Below, one piece after another: positions 21,626 through 42,026 of a stretch of 64,000 bases of DNA. Positions within the stretch are counted from its first letter, which is position 1. Every line of letters begins with the position of its first letter. A program made the translations under genes and the position numbers. Under the pieces are notes generated by a model, which saw only the letters and a list, made by a program, of their open reading frames with translations, was not told where the DNA came from and did no database searches. This stretch comes from Progne subis subis. Its lineage: Eukaryota > Chordata > Aves > Passeriformes > Hirundinidae. The stretch is from assembly GCA_022316685.1 (NCBI GenBank), contig JAKJHU010000187.1, forward strand, positions 248,001-312,000. Direction: 5' to 3'.

Positions 21626-24600
21626 CGCGCGGCTTTGCGCGGCCGCGGGCGCTGCCCCGCAGGAGGCCGTGCTGCGGCGCCTGCGGGAGCCCGACGGGGC
21701 GCGGGGCCGCCTGGACCTGGCGGCGCAGAGCCTCTCGCTGCAGACGTGCAGCGCGCTGGGCCGGCTGCTGCCCGGCGCTGCGCCCTTGGCCGCGCTGGCG
21801 CTCGGCGACTGTGGCTTGAGCGAGGAAGGTGCGCGCGAGGCCTGCGGCGGCTGCCCGAGGCGGGGCCGCCCTCGCCGCCTCTCAGGCCGGGCCGGCGGGC
21901 CCGCTCTTCCTCCGGCGGCGGGCGAGGCGCGGCGCGGCGAGGTGGTGGGGCGGGAGGTCGCTCGTACTTTAGGCCGGCGAATGTGCCTGGTCTGTGACCG
22001 TGCTGGTGGTCACGCACCCCTCGGTTCTCCCCCGGCGGCGAGGGCAGCTCTGCTTTTGTTGGCCGTGGACAGACGGGACGGTCCGGCTGGTTGCAGTGGC
22101 CGGCAGTGAGGAGGCTCCGCGGGCAGCACATTCGTGTCCGCAGAGCCTGTCAAGACGAGGGCTTTTTTTCGGGGCTGAGTCAGGTAGATTCACAGTCTGA
22201 CATGTAGTTCTGTGCCCGGGCGTGTTTTTAAGACTATATAAACAGTCTCCTGCCCTGAAAATTCAGGCTCACGCTTTGTAGCAGCATTGCCAGTTTACCG
22301 TCTCCTGAACTGGCTGTTTAAACAGGATGATACACTGGGATGATATGCTCCCGGTTTAGGCAGAGGGTTTTGCATATGGAATAAACACCTTTTTTTTTTA
22401 TCTGCTCAGGTGTAAGACTTCTGTTGCATGGTCTTTGCTCCAACACTACGGTCAAATCTTTGGATCTAAAAGTGAGTCTGTTCGAATAGAATTAAGGGTG
22501 TTCTATGATGGAGAAGGAAAAAGGAACACAGGCTTAATCAGAAATAGAACTGGACAGTCCTGGTGCAGGATTGTTTAACAAGATGCATACTTCTGCATGG
22601 CTTTTTTCCTCAAGTGACTCATGCCTTGACTCTTTAACACCGTGTCACAATTTTCTGAAGTTACTTTGTAGATTATCCATTTTTATTCGTGTAGTCTATT
22701 TTGATTGGAAGTTATTGCGATATACCTTTTGTCAGTTGCTGCTTGGGCAGATGAGGCATGTGTAGGTTTTTTGAGGGGATTTCTGTATTGATCGGTGAGT
22801 TACTAGCTGTTCTACTTGTGTCTCTGTCTTTTGACTAACCTGGGCTTTGAACTAAGCACCTACCTTCAGATGTGATTGTCTCTACTGAGAGTGACTTTCT
22901 GATTTCCTCTGGCATACAGCTGTTCCCTTGAATTTACAGTCACAAGCAGCATCAGTCACAAACTGCATCATAATTTTCTTTCTCCTTTGTGGTACTGTTA
23001 ACAGAGCCCTTGTTAATGAAGTGTGTTAAAATAGTTATGCTTATCTGTTGCCATTTTCTATCTCATTGTGGTCCATGCTATTTTGCATTATGCTTTTATG
23101 CTATTATGCTATACATTGCTATTATGCTGATCCTGTGCTGTTTTGTGATTTTTGCAAGCTCTCAGTCATGGTGGCCTCATGAGAGCAGTGGTGCATATGG
23201 ATCCACTGTTCCTCTAAGGTTTTTCATTTTGTGGAAGGCTGACTGATATGTAAAACAAATGTTGATTTGACCGACTTTGCCCAGCTGAAATTGGTATTAC
23301 AGCTGGGATGCATCTGGTGGTGGTTGTGGTCTAGGTGGAGTGGGATAGGCTTAGCCTACTGATCACCTGGGGCTTCTGTTTCAGGGAAATAACCTGCGAA
23401 GCATGGGAGCTGAGGCTTTGGGAAAACTTCTTAGGCAGAACAAATCCATCAGGAGGTAAAAAAATGTATCTGCCTCTCTTTGTGCTATCCCTGACAGATG
23501 GAGCACAACATTTGGAAAGGGATGAGGGTGTCTTGTTGGAGTAGGAATAATGCCAAGTGGTGCAATTTCTTGTGAGGGGTGGGGCAGGCAAAGGATGAAA
23601 ATTGGAGGTGCTCTTTTGGAGGATGCTGGGCCCTGACAGCATCCTGCTCTCTGCAACCGAGTCCACTCACAGAGCTGGGTGTTTGACCGAGTGTACTGTG
23701 ATCCATGTATCATTCAAGTTCACGCAGCTGTCTATTTACTCCACAAACACCAATCCTGTCTGCTTTCCACAGCTTAACCTTAGAATGGAACAGTCTCGGC
23801 ATGTGGGAGGAGGGCTTCTCCTTTTTCTGCCAAGGACTGAGAGCAAACAACTTTCTTCAGCGTCTGGATCTGCGCAATAACCAGATTAACCATCAAGGGG
23901 CTGAGGAGCTGGCCATGGCACTGACACAAAATACCAGCCTTCAGGAGCTGGGTAAGAGTTCTTTGCCCACATGTACATATATGCGTGCAAACACACAAGT
24001 ATCTTCAGGTTTCTTGCCTCAGTTTCTTCTACCTGGTCAGTGTCATTCTCAATTTGTGTCAATCTGGGGTGCTTTGCTGGTTTTGTGCGGGGATAGGTCA
24101 CAATCCTGTGGCCTTTGGAGACTGGGAACTGAAATTGGAATCTCTGGAACCAAACCTGCAGATGAAGAATTGTGTATTTGGAGCAGAACAGTCTTTAGTA
24201 GAAGAGGAAATGTTTTCATTCCTATTTGTGGTTGCTGTTGGCCTGCCTCATGACAGACTCTTAATTCACACTTGTTTTGTCCTTATATGGAATTTTGCTG
24301 GAATTTCCTTCAGGAGAATGTGGCTTTTGTTGCAGATTCTCTCTCATCCACAGATTATGTCTATGAAAGGAAGGCTCATGAGAGGCAAATGTGAGACGCA
24401 GACTTGTGTAGAATTTCAGTTGTTGCAGCTTCCTGCGGTTTACGAAAGATTTAGCCTTGCCTTTCCTGCTTTGTCACTTTCTCTCGCTGTCATTCATCTT
24501 GAAAGGCGTCACCTGTGTTTGTGCTAAGACCATCGAGGATTAGTTAACTGTGCTTGTAGATACGGGTTCTCTTGAGCCCTGGGTTTTTCAGCAGATATGT

Positions 24601-27600
24601 GACTACCATTGTGAAAATTTCCTTTCTGTGCAGATTTGCGATGGAATAACATTGGGCTTCTGGGTGGCCGAGCTTTGCTGAACTGCTTGCACAGGAACAA
24701 GACCCTGAAGAGGCTTGAGTTGGCAGGGAACAATGTTCCTGGTGACATCCTGAAAGCTGTGGGTAAGTATGATGTGCCTACAGTCATGAATCACTTAACT
24801 CCTTTCCCAGTTCAGCACTTGGGGGCACTTGCTGCTCCAGAAGAGAGCTAATTCTCTTTCCCTCCCTTTCTCAATAGCATTTCCACAGTGCCCTATGTCA
24901 GCTCCTCTTGTCCTTTAGTGAGGGCTAGTCAAGTTGGAAGTGTCACTTTCACCAGCAAAAGCAAAAAAATAATTTGGATTGAGTTATTAGAGATTGCCAT
25001 GCCATGTGAATGTGGGAGAACTTGAGACTTTTGCTCATAATTTGCCTCTGATGAGCCAAGTTTTGATGTGGCTTACGCAGCACATGCTGTGTCATTATCC
25101 TGCCCACAGCAGAGTTGAACAGCTTTCCTGAGGCTGGCGTGTTGATTACCCTACACACACTGCTCTCTTTGATCCCATCCCACCTTGTGATGTAAGGTGG
25201 GACTCTTCTTTACATGGGCCAGCCTGAGAAGGAAACTGTCCTTCTGATAGCCAGTGGTCGTCCTGAGTGCTGTCTCTCCCAGCAATGCTTGCTATTCTGT
25301 TGCTTTAGAAACTTGTGCACATTCTCCTGCTCTCTCTGCATCAGAACAAGCCTTGGATCACAACCAGGACCGTGAGGTTATCCTGAGTGAGGCCCAGAAC
25401 AAAGTGAACATCCTCAGCAAGGAGATTTTGAGTCTGAAGGATGAGAAGAGCAAGCAGGTCAGCAGATGTTTGCAGTTCAAATGCGGTAGCTGGAATCCTT
25501 TGCTTTCCCTTGAGGTGCCCACAGAGCACTCAGTGACAGTATTCTTGTGCACCTGAAGTTGCACGTGCATTTTTATGGGCAGGCACACAGCACAGTTTAG
25601 TACATTGAGTCTGTCTTCTTGAGCTAAGTTGCCTAGGAATCAAGTGACAGTATGACACTGAATATGGACGCATCCCTGCTGAGCATATTCACTCTGGATT
25701 CTGGAGGAGTTTTGGTTGTTTGTGCTTTTGTTTCTTCTTTTGCAATTGGTTTGATACTTTCTGAGTGGTGTAAACCTAGAGATCTGTTTTTCCATCTGAT
25801 ACCTCAGGATGCAGAGTCCCTATAGCTGATGGCCTTATTCAGATGTGCTAATGAAACAATCAGACTTCCAGTTTGCTTCCAGTAGAGTGGCTTGACATGT
25901 CTTCAGCTGTTGCTGGGAAGAGAAGGATGAGAAATGTAAAGGTTTGTAACTGATGCAGTTCATTTTCTCACTGAATTTTGCCTTGCTCACAGTTCATGGA
26001 TTTTGTGGACACTATAGACAAGCAGAAAGAAGAAAGAGCCAGGAGTGAGAAGTGAGTTAGATTTCTAAATGTTTTCTCCTCTTTGATGGCACAATTGAGC
26101 ACTCTCTATTTCCTGACAGAAGTTACCCACTTTATTTATTTATTTTTTCTTTTTTTTCCTACCAAATGCAGAATGTCTGCATCACGAGTCAGCCAGCTGC
26201 AGGAAGCATTGGATGAGCAGTACTCCATTATGAGTTCACTGAAAACCAAGTATGGAGGAGGAAAACCTTTGTCTTCCCACTGTTTGTGCTGTATAAGCAG
26301 TGCCAAGCAGAGCTTCTAAGTAGGGGGTTAATCTTGTAGGGTAGCTGGATTACTGTTTTGGTTAGCTCTGCAGTAATATCTAGAAATTACAGTCAGATCA
26401 AGTCTTTGAGTTTGCCACGCTAGATACTTGGGCCGCTTTTAAGTAAAATGACAGTGCGTCGGTGTAAGAGCAAGGGAATTACAGAAGGTGGGAAGATAGA
26501 AGGATTGTGCAGATGGGATTGGGGCATGTTCCTTGCATGGTTTATAGCCTGGCAGGAATTGCTACCTGCTTCCCCTGGCAGCTGACAGCGTTCTCTGGGA
26601 ACTGCTGCAGCTTGGCTTGGGAAAGTAAGGAAGAGGAACAAAAGAAGTGTTCCCGAGCAAAAGAAAAAACAAAAGAAGTGTTAGGTTATGCAGAGCTGTA
26701 TGCACGTGGCCATGGTTTGACTTCAAACACTGCTGAGCCTGCCTAGTTTAGTTCTGCCATATAAATGCAGTATAATTTTGCCATGCAGTGATGTGGACGT
26801 GTCCCTCTTGAGTAGAACAAGCAAATTGCTTCTGCTACCCACGTTTAAAATCCCATCTCTAATTTTAAACAACTTTGCGGTGGTATAAAATAGCCAGTGT
26901 TGTTCTGTGGAAGCAGGCAAATCCTGGATGGGTCTGGGCGGGGAAAATGGCTCCGGGAAGACAACGCAGAGCAAATGCAATGGGCACCAGAACACTGGGC
27001 CCAGGTCACTGCAGATGCTGCTGTGTAGAGAGGTCAGTGATGTCCTTTTCCCAACAGCAAAAAATGCCTCATTTAGGTAGCATGATTTCATCTACCGCAA
27101 GATGGACATTAGCACCTTGGACCAGGTGGCATAGAGAGCTTACTGCAATGTCTGCCTTGGAAAACACTCCATAAAGTGCTTTTCTTTATAGGCTACAGAT
27201 GACTGAAGCTGCCCTGGCTCTGTCTGAGCAGAAGGTGCACAGCTTGGGAGAACTGCTGAATGCCATGAAACAGGAGCAAAATTGTGTGGCTGAGTGCCAC
27301 TTCAGGGAGCTCCAGCAACAAAAGCAGGTGAGCTGGGTAAATCCTAGTTACATTTGAGACCAGGGCTGTAGGTCATAACTGTTACGTGTAGATTTGGGGG
27401 ATGCTGGATGCAATAGGGAAGCATGATTTTTACCACTAATGGTTTAACTAAAGCCACCATGACAAAAATTCTTGTGTAAATTAGATAGTTGCCAGGTATG
27501 AAGAAGAGCCCTGGTGTTTATGGTGCAGGTTGTATTTAGCTGGGTGTGATGTTGCTTGGCATAGGTTGGTAGTCCAAGAACTAGGGGGAGTACAGGTTTT

Positions 27601-30600
27601 TAATTTTGATTCTGTTTGCAGGAAGGTGCTGATCGGGAAAGCAGGCTTTTGCATGACTTGTCCGCTGCCAGTGAGAAAAACCTGCTGCTGAGAAACCAGG
27701 TAGGAAATCAAGTCCAAGTCTGAGAAGTGGCACTTGAACATGTATAACATCTGCTCCATATATATGGTCTCTACTTTGATCCTTGATTTGGTGTCTCTTA
27801 ATTGTCCTGTACAGCCAACTTTCTCTGCTAGAGGAAAAAAAAAAACATTTGTGGTGGTAATTTTCTTATCTAGGTGGATGAGTTGGAGAGGAAGTGCAAA
27901 GTTCAGCAGGATCAGCTGTTCCAGGTAAAAGAAGACTTGACCAACACAACAGCAGAGCTGAAACTGCGTGCTGTGGAGGCTGAAGGTGAGTGGAGGAGTA
28001 GAAACTGCTCGTGGACACCTGTGGCTGGGATCATTGTTCCTGAGTCAACAGCACAGACAGCCAAGGAAAAAGGGTTGGCAGAGTGTTAAAAAGTATGAAT
28101 ACAGCTGTGTGGCAGGAATGCCAGAATTGTGATACGCCTGCTTTTAATCTGCAGAACATCTAGAAATGGAGAAGAGAAGATTTAAACAAAGCCTTGAAGA
28201 TATGGAATCCCTTCGGATAAAAGAGGTATGGATGGGGTTTCTGCAGCATCCTGGTTAGTCTTTCTTTCGTCCTGACATACATCACCATTGAAGATCATTG
28301 TTTGCTGTCATGTGCTCTTAAAAAAAGTTAAAAAGTTAGTGGGCTCAGATTTATTGTGAGAATAGTGGGCCATTTCTTCAAGCAAAGCCTGACTGAAGAG
28401 ATCACAAGACTTTCTACCAGCTAGTAAGGTTTTCTAGCTTTCAAGAGTATGGGCCAGAGTGGTATGTGATGCTACAAGGGAGGCTGGGAGGCTGGCCTTT
28501 GTGTTGGTCTGTGCGCAGAGGTAATTACAAATAAGAAATGTTTTCCTGCTTCTGAAACAAATACATTTTAATGTTTTAATTACTTATACACAAGCAGTGC
28601 TTTAACGGGGCTCAGCACCCTAGTTCCTTCTCTGATAGATACAATCCCCCTTGAAACGTGAGTGTGGACAGCCCAACCAACTACAACCAGTTCTCTTTGC
28701 AGTGTCTACTGAGGTTTGAAGTATCTCCAAAATAAAATTATATTAATAGAGTTCTCTGAAGATATTGAAATCTTTTGAGAAAAGACACAGGCACCAGGAA
28801 GACTTTATCAACATTACAATTATAAAATTCATCTGTTGTGTTTTGTACCACTTGACAATGAGAGCTTGGACTGTATCTTCCTTGTGTCCTGGGAAGGATA
28901 TCTGTCTAAAAATTCCCAGTTTCTAGAGGGTAGATGCTATCTGTATTACAGTTTCCTAGTAGAGTTCTGGGGGAGATAAGACTTTTTCTTTGCTGGTAGG
29001 TGGGTCAGTGAGAGGATGCTTCACTATCGTGACAAGTAGTCCTGCTGCTTGCTATGCCTGGAGATGGGAATGGTTTTCTGTCACTTGCTTAAATGGTTTC
29101 TGCTGCTTTCCAGGTTGGTCGTATGACACAGCACATGGAGGCCAGTGAACGTTCCATGCAGAACAGGATCCAGAGTCTGGAGGCCATCAGGATATCTCTA
29201 GAGGAGGTGAGAAAAAGTGCTCTAGGCACATTTGAATACTCATATAGCAGTGCACAGAGAAAGCTGCCAGGAAAGCTTTGTGGAGTTTGCCACTGCAGAC
29301 CTTTGTAAAGATTGTCATGTACTGTAAGGAGGAACAGAAAACAGCAGTACATCAGCTAAAATTATTTTTACTGCTTTGTACTAAGCAAGAAGATTCCAAG
29401 GAGGAACTTGTAAATTCAGATTGGACAAATATAAGGATTCCATTGAGCATGGTTAGAGTCTTACTAAGATTTGACTTCACAGGTTTCTCATGTTTTCACA
29501 AGTAGTGTAGCGTGTTTATCCATATCTACTTCCCCAGCTACATCTAGCATTTCTCCTTCCTGTTCCTTTGTTTTGGAAAGCTTTAACCAATACTTGCTCT
29601 CATATAGCTGAAATTCGCATTGAATTTAGACAACAGTCTTGAAGCTAGGAAAGGTTTGTCATCTTTCTTTACTTTTTTTGCCCCTGAGTGATAACATATT
29701 ACTGCCTGTGACTGGAAGCTGCTAGTGTTTTCTGGTCAATGTTGTAGCAGTACAGCTTCTCTGTCTGGAATGATTTTCCACGTTTTTGTGGCAGGAGCTG
29801 AGTCAGGTCAAAGCAGCTGCACTAACTGAGCGAGGACAGGCGGAGGAGGAGTTAATAAAAGTTCGGAGTCAAGCACGCTTGGAGCAGGTAAGGACAAGAC
29901 CTGTCTGTGGGCCTGCCCCTGTGGGAAGGAAGTGGTTTGGCTATCTAGTCTATGTTGTAGTCTTGGGGAGCTGCTAAGTAACTCCTCTCTGGGTTTCAGT
30001 GACCCACAAATGGTGTGATTGCTGAGGAAGGAGCCCTGAAAAGTCTAATTTGAATTGTCTTCAGTAGTAACAGAACTGATGTGGATATTGTCATGGCAGA
30101 TTTAAGTTGCCAACATCTGAAGCCAATGGCCAAATGTTGATCCATCTTTTTAATGGCAACTTTCATGGGATGCTCCTGTTTCTCTGAACTCTGAGAAATT
30201 TCTTCAGCTGGCTATTGCTGATACATAAAGTCACTGTAGTATTGAACTCTGTGAAAATGGCAGTGAAGTTAATATCCTGTGAAAGAGAAAATATACAAAA
30301 ACTATTTTTTGAATATTTACTTACTTGTAACATCACGAAAGAAAATGCTTCACTGAGTTACAGACGTACAAATCTGATGTGTGAGACCCAGCAGTTGCTT
30401 AGCTGCATGCAGTGGTGCTGCCACTTGAGGTGTGGAGAACCGTTTGAGATATGGAGGAAGTGAAGGCAGAGCTTTCGTTGTAAACACTGGCGGTAGCGTT
30501 GGTGCATCTGCCAAGGACCTGTCTGTGTTTCTCAGCTGAGTGCTTCAGTCTCTGTCAGTGTCCTCCCTGGCAAGAGGAAGCAGCTTGGAGTCACTCCTGA

Positions 30601-31727
30601 GTGCAAGGAGCAGGGCTGTCTCCTGTGCTTGTCAGTGCCAGTTGGCTCAGTAAAGGGTTCATTATATTAGGAACAAAGAGGAGAGAATCTCTTCACAGGA
30701 ATGAAGTGGGACTGTTTAATTTTAGTTTTCCTTTGTGTCTTTCAGCAGCAACAACTAGAACACCTAGAAGAGAAGCTGCGACTGATGACTGAGTCAAGGG
30801 ATGAAGCTCAGAACTGCTCCCTTAAGCAAAAAGAAATGGTTGCTGAGGCCCAGGCCAAAGCCAAACAGTTGAGCCTGTATGCTGATGGACTCAAGAGGAG
30901 GCTGGATGAACTTCAGCAGGTACTTTGGACTGGAGTAGAGATAGTCACCACAGGGTCAGAACTTCAGTTGCTGAAGTTGTTTGGTTGTTCATGGATTTGT
31001 CTTTTTGTGTCAGGACCTGGACAGTAAGGAAGAAGAGAAAATAACAGAGCTAAATAAGGTGAAAGTGGAATTACAGGAGCAGATTGGGCACCTGGAGGCT
31101 GAACGCACAGTCCAGGATGGGCTGAGGGAGAAGATTGCAGCTCTGGAAAGACAGCTGAAAGGTGATGGATGCTTTCATGCTTCTCAAATGGTAATGCTAG
31201 GTTACCCTGCATTGGGCCTGGAACTAAGCTGTGCTTCCTGCCTTGTGTACACCTGTGAGTTGTACTCGCCATCCACGTGCATGTACAGGGATTTCTGTTC
31301 TCGTTCTATAGAGACCAAGACTCAGATGACCACTCAAAGCTGCACAGCAAGCAGAATGTTCAGATTTCCTGCACAGTGAAGTGTGCATGCAGTCTGTGCA
31401 AAATCTCTCATGTTGTCTTATGCAGCTCCTCTTGTGTGTTTGTTGACCATACTACTTCCATTGCCTTGGGCCTTTTCTTATTTATTCTAGGGATATCTTC
31501 ATGTTCTTTACTAATGCTACTTTTTCACAGCCCTATCCAGTAATCACCGTGAAGCACTGCTGGACAAGGAGGGTGAGATCTCTCTGCTGCTGGAGAAGCT
31601 GAGGATGAAGGAGGCTGAGATCTCCAGGATGAGGGAAGAGGAGGCCCAGCGAGCAAGTTTCTTGCAGAATGCCATCATGGCATATGTGCAGGGATCTCCC
31701 TTGGGAACCTACAGTTCTAGGAAGTGA
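21603..31727 (+). CDS. LRRC45: LRRC45, leucine-rich-repeat and coiled-coil centrosome linker protein (672 aa)
   Basis: Seventeen exons: 21603-21828, 22410-22471, 23385-23455, 23773-23951, 24634-24762, 25345-25457, 25993-26051, 26172-26249, 27192-27327, 27622-27699, 27874-27985, 28155-28225, 29114-29206, 29795-29887, 30746-30919, 31014-31161 and 31531-31727. They total 2019 nt with all phases matching; human LRRC45 has 670 aa. Residues about 60-222 hold ribonuclease-inhibitor-type leucine-rich repeats ([44 protein letters not shown]). Residues about 223-650 are Glu/Lys/Gln-rich with long heptad-compatible stretches, a coiled coil. The end is [11 protein letters not shown]. In mammals the protein sits at the proximal end of centrioles with C-Nap1 and rootletin, keeps the two centrosomes together and acts in ciliogenesis. 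The ATG at 21603 has a good GCCATGG context. Confidence 0.94.
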
Positions 31728-33360
31728 GAACATGGCTTAATGGATCTAAATACCTGCTGTCAGGGAAAGAGTGAGCAACTCAGGTACAACTCCTTCCTAA
31801 ATGGGACAGTTTTATCAGAGTGGGGTGACACAACAGCTTGGAAACAGACAAATACTCTTGCTGTTCAGCAATCTCTTGACGGCATAAAGGAGAGGAGGAA
31901 ACAACCGTGAAGGCTTGTGGGTCTGAGTCCGTGATGTAGAGCCCCCTCCCCTGCACTGCCACAGCCTATTGGTACAGGGGGTTACTGGTTACTGGGGGAG
32001 TTTGTATGTTCCACGGCAGGGTCCTGCTGCAGCATTTGTTTGGATGCCAGGACTGTTCACAGAGAAATGTGAGAAAAAATGACAGGAGTGTTTACAGTAC
32101 CCTGTGGGCCGGAGCAATTTGCCTTGCTAATGGGATCCTAAAACTGCTGGAAACACCAGATATTACCCACCTGTGCTTTTTTGCAGTGTTTACAGACAGA
32201 AGCAGAGTCTGATGGGGCCCTCTCTGGCCTGTTTACAGTCCCTGCTGAGGCTCTGGCTGTATTGGTGGGCAGTAGATACACGTTCAGAATAGACAGAAGC
32301 AGCTGTACCGAGGGGCTTTGGGTGCCGTGCTGTCGATGTCCTGGTGGGACAGCTGGGCTTTGACAGTGGTTCTGGTTCTACTACAATGAGTGGCAGGGAA
32401 AGGGTGAGCGGGTGATTGGCTGTCAACATCTGTGCTTCTTCACTGTGAACTGCAGCCCTTAGCTGGAGATGTTGGGGCCAGTATTGCTACAGGATTTAGT
32501 TTAACTATGGCAAATGCCAATACTGTTCTCCTTGTTTCTCAGGCTTCTAGAACTGAGTGCTGTGGCCATAACCCAGAGAGGTGTGATGCTTCTGGTGTGA
32601 CACCGGGAAGTTGCTTTTCAGAGCACAAAGGGGAGAAGGTAGTTCCTCTCCTGACAGCACAGGTCCTTGCATGACCTGGAGAAGGGGAAGGGTTACGAGA
32701 GTCTGAATAGGAGAAAGCAGCAGCTGTTGTCAGGTCAGCCGTATTGAGCCCTGAGTTAGTTCTTCTGTGAGTCTGGGGTGAGAACCTATCTTAAAGTACG
32801 TAATTTAAAAGACACCTGGAAAGTGAAAGTTTCTGTGTGGACTGGTTGCTTTGTGTTCATGATTTTTTATATTGGGTTTTGCTCTGCTTAATAAAGAACT
32901 TTTGCATTTTGCCATTATCTGGACAGTGGCAAATTGGATGTTTGGCTGTGGAGGGTGGGGCCTTCTGCTGTGTTGCTCTTCTGAAGACCCTGTCAGCCTG
33001 TCCTGGAGCTAAAAGGCTATTACAGGTGGATAAGATGGGGATGGTTTTGCTTCTGGCCTGAGACAAAAGCGAAGAAGGTGGGAATCTGTTCCCTAGTCAT
33101 AATGAAGAGAACTTGTGGCAATAGCTACGTTGTCTGTGGCTGCTGGGGTAGCACTGCAGACCCACAGGTAAGGGAAGAGCAAAGACTTGTTTTCAGACAG
33201 GGCCACTACGGTTGGCACCTCTGTTTCTAGCAGGGTACCTTGGGAAGCTGGGGGAAGCCAAATGCCATCTTCCTGAAGGATTTTGGCTACTCCATCTTTG
33301 TTCCTCAACAGCTCTGGGTAGAAGACGATGAACTGCAGCTACAAGGTTAACCAGGTTTTA
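31728..33360 (+). other. LRRC45 3' UTR and LRRC45–RAC3 intergenic region
   Basis: Downstream of the LRRC45 stop there is about 1.16 kb of non-coding DNA to the first clear AATAAA (32890). About 0.45 kb follows before the RAC3 CpG island. I recognise no further exon, repeat family or RNA gene here. Confidence 0.55.
32890..32895 (+). terminator. LRRC45: Candidate LRRC45 poly(A) signal AATAAA
   Basis: A canonical hexamer in the context CTTAATAAAGAAC is the first well-placed sense signal after the LRRC45 stop. Its use is inferred, not shown. Confidence 0.55.
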
Positions 33361-33617
33361 AAGCTTTGTCCTTGAGCCGGTGGGCCCCAATGCGGTAACC
33401 GGCCCCGAGCAGCACCCGCCGCTTCTTTCGTGGGGCGGGGCCGCCGCCTCTCTCCCCGCCGCCCGCGGCGGAGGCTCGTCTGGGCCCGGGAGAGCGGCGG
33501 GGCGGGGCCGGCGGGAGCCAGGGCCCTGCCCGCGGTGCTCGGCTCGGCTCGGCTCGGCCCCGCCCCACCCCGCGGGCGCTCGCTGCAGCGCAGTCGCGGC
33601 GCCGCCATCGCGGGCAG

Positions 33618-37751
<4,134 letters not shown>

Positions 37752-38485
37752 GGGCTGTGGCCTACGTGTTGGCTCAGCATGCTGTCATCCTCTGACAGAT
37801 TGCATATTAAGCTGGGTGTTTCTGAAGGGGGCTGGGTTGCGTAGGGCCCTTCATCATGTATGAAGTCAGTGTTTTTTAAATGTCTCTTTGATTTAACGTC
37901 AGTGTTGATGTGAAGGGGCAGTGGGGACAGGAGACCAGCTGGGGACTATACAGCCCCCAGGGGAGGTACAGTGGGGAAGGCAAGGTAGCTCCCTCAGGCA
38001 ACAAGCTGTTTTGGCTCTCCTGAACTCCAAGTGGAAAGGGCTGAGACATCCATCCTGTTCTGGAAACACCTGTTTTCAACCTGCAGGTGAAACAGGTGGT
38101 GAACATCCTGGTGGGAGTGGGGAGGGAGCTGATTTCAATGGTGCTGAAAGACAAGAATAGCTGGGAGGGTGGTAGGGTCTCCTTGCCCAGCCTGCTGTGG
38201 CTAACAGTTAACAACCTGCTGCTCTAGCAGAATGTTCCTGAGACTGTTAAAGAAATCATAACCACCCCTGGAAGGGGTCAAAGTAAATGAGAAGCTGAAA
38301 AACAAATCATTAGGTGCTTTACTGGGTACTAGCCAAACTCTGTGAGTGGAACAGCTCTGTGCAATCAATGCATTTGCCTTTGTGTGTGCACACCCTAGGA
38401 CAGTATGGTGCTGCTCCCCCCCATTAGTCTTTAGCAGGGCCTCCCCCCAGAATCCAGTCTCTGCAGAGCAGGGCTGGGGTTGTTG

Positions 38486-38489
<4 letters not shown>

Positions 38490-38520
<31 letters not shown>
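38490..38520 (+). repeat. Poly-T tract (31 T) in the RAC3 3' UTR
   Basis: A pure T31 run within the inferred RAC3 3' UTR would be a U31 tract in the mRNA. The flanks show no retrotransposon body or target-site duplication. Confidence 0.9.
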
Positions 38521-38713
38521 CCTACTAAAGACAACAAAGGAAGCAATGAGGAGTCTGCTAACTTCTTTCCCTTCCCACTTAAAATGCAGACTCTGTGGAT
38601 TTGGATGGAACAAGGAGAGCTTCTGAAGGGTTGTGGGGGGGGAAACAGGGTTGGAAGAAAGGTCCAATTTCTAATCATCATGTAGAGTGACAAGATAAAA
38701 CCTTATTTGGTGC

Positions 38714-38719
38714 AATAAA
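38714..38719 (+). terminator. RAC3: RAC3 poly(A) signal AATAAA
   Basis: A canonical hexamer in the context GTGCAATAAACATT lies 0.96 kb after the RAC3 stop, directly before the minus-strand signal of DCXR. The convergent arrangement supports a real gene end here. Confidence 0.7.
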
Positions 38720-38745
38720 CATTCTCCATGAAGTTGTATGTGAGC

Positions 38746-38751
38746 TTTATT
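38746..38751 (-). terminator. DCXR: DCXR poly(A) signal (AATAAA on minus strand)
   Basis: TTTATT on the plus strand is AATAAA for DCXR, 162 nt after its stop codon. Expected cleavage (about 38716-38731) falls next to or within the RAC3 poly(A) signal, so the two mRNAs should abut or overlap by a few bases. Confidence 0.7.
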
Positions 38752-38912
38752 ATAGAACAGCCTTGCAAAGCTAATTTTCTGCCTCACTTCTAATAGTCTT
38801 CAGCCTTGCTGCCCCTCCAGCAAGAAGTCTGTGTCATTGTTTTCTATCCAGTTTACATCTAGGCAGTATTCATTTAAAAATTGAGGCCAGGTGTGAAATG
38901 CAAGGTATCATC

Positions 38913-42026
<3,114 letters not shown>

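Larger units (their letters stand above)
20870..22130. promoter_or_regulatory. CpG island and bidirectional CENPX/LRRC45 promoter
   Basis: This block is very rich in G+C and CpG and covers the first exons of both divergent genes. Start codons are at 21447 (CENPX, minus) and 21603 (LRRC45, plus), only 155 bp apart, so the core promoters must overlap. An ETS-type CCGGAAGTG lies at 21299-21307, inside CENPX exon 2. No TATA box is evident. Edges are estimated by eye. Confidence 0.8.
37752..38735 (+). other. RAC3: RAC3 3' UTR (inferred)
   Basis: About 0.98 kb runs from the stop codon to just past the AATAAA at 38714. It includes a 31-nt T tract. No competing sense AATAAA is obvious before 38714. 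Confidence 0.65.

Noticed and set aside
21202..22131. 309-codon minus-strand ORF over the CENPX/LRRC45 promoter
   Set aside because: It is antisense to LRRC45 exon 1 and out of frame with the real CENPX exons. The repeated RARSPGTAPWPRAF-like translation simply reflects the 31-bp DNA repeat.
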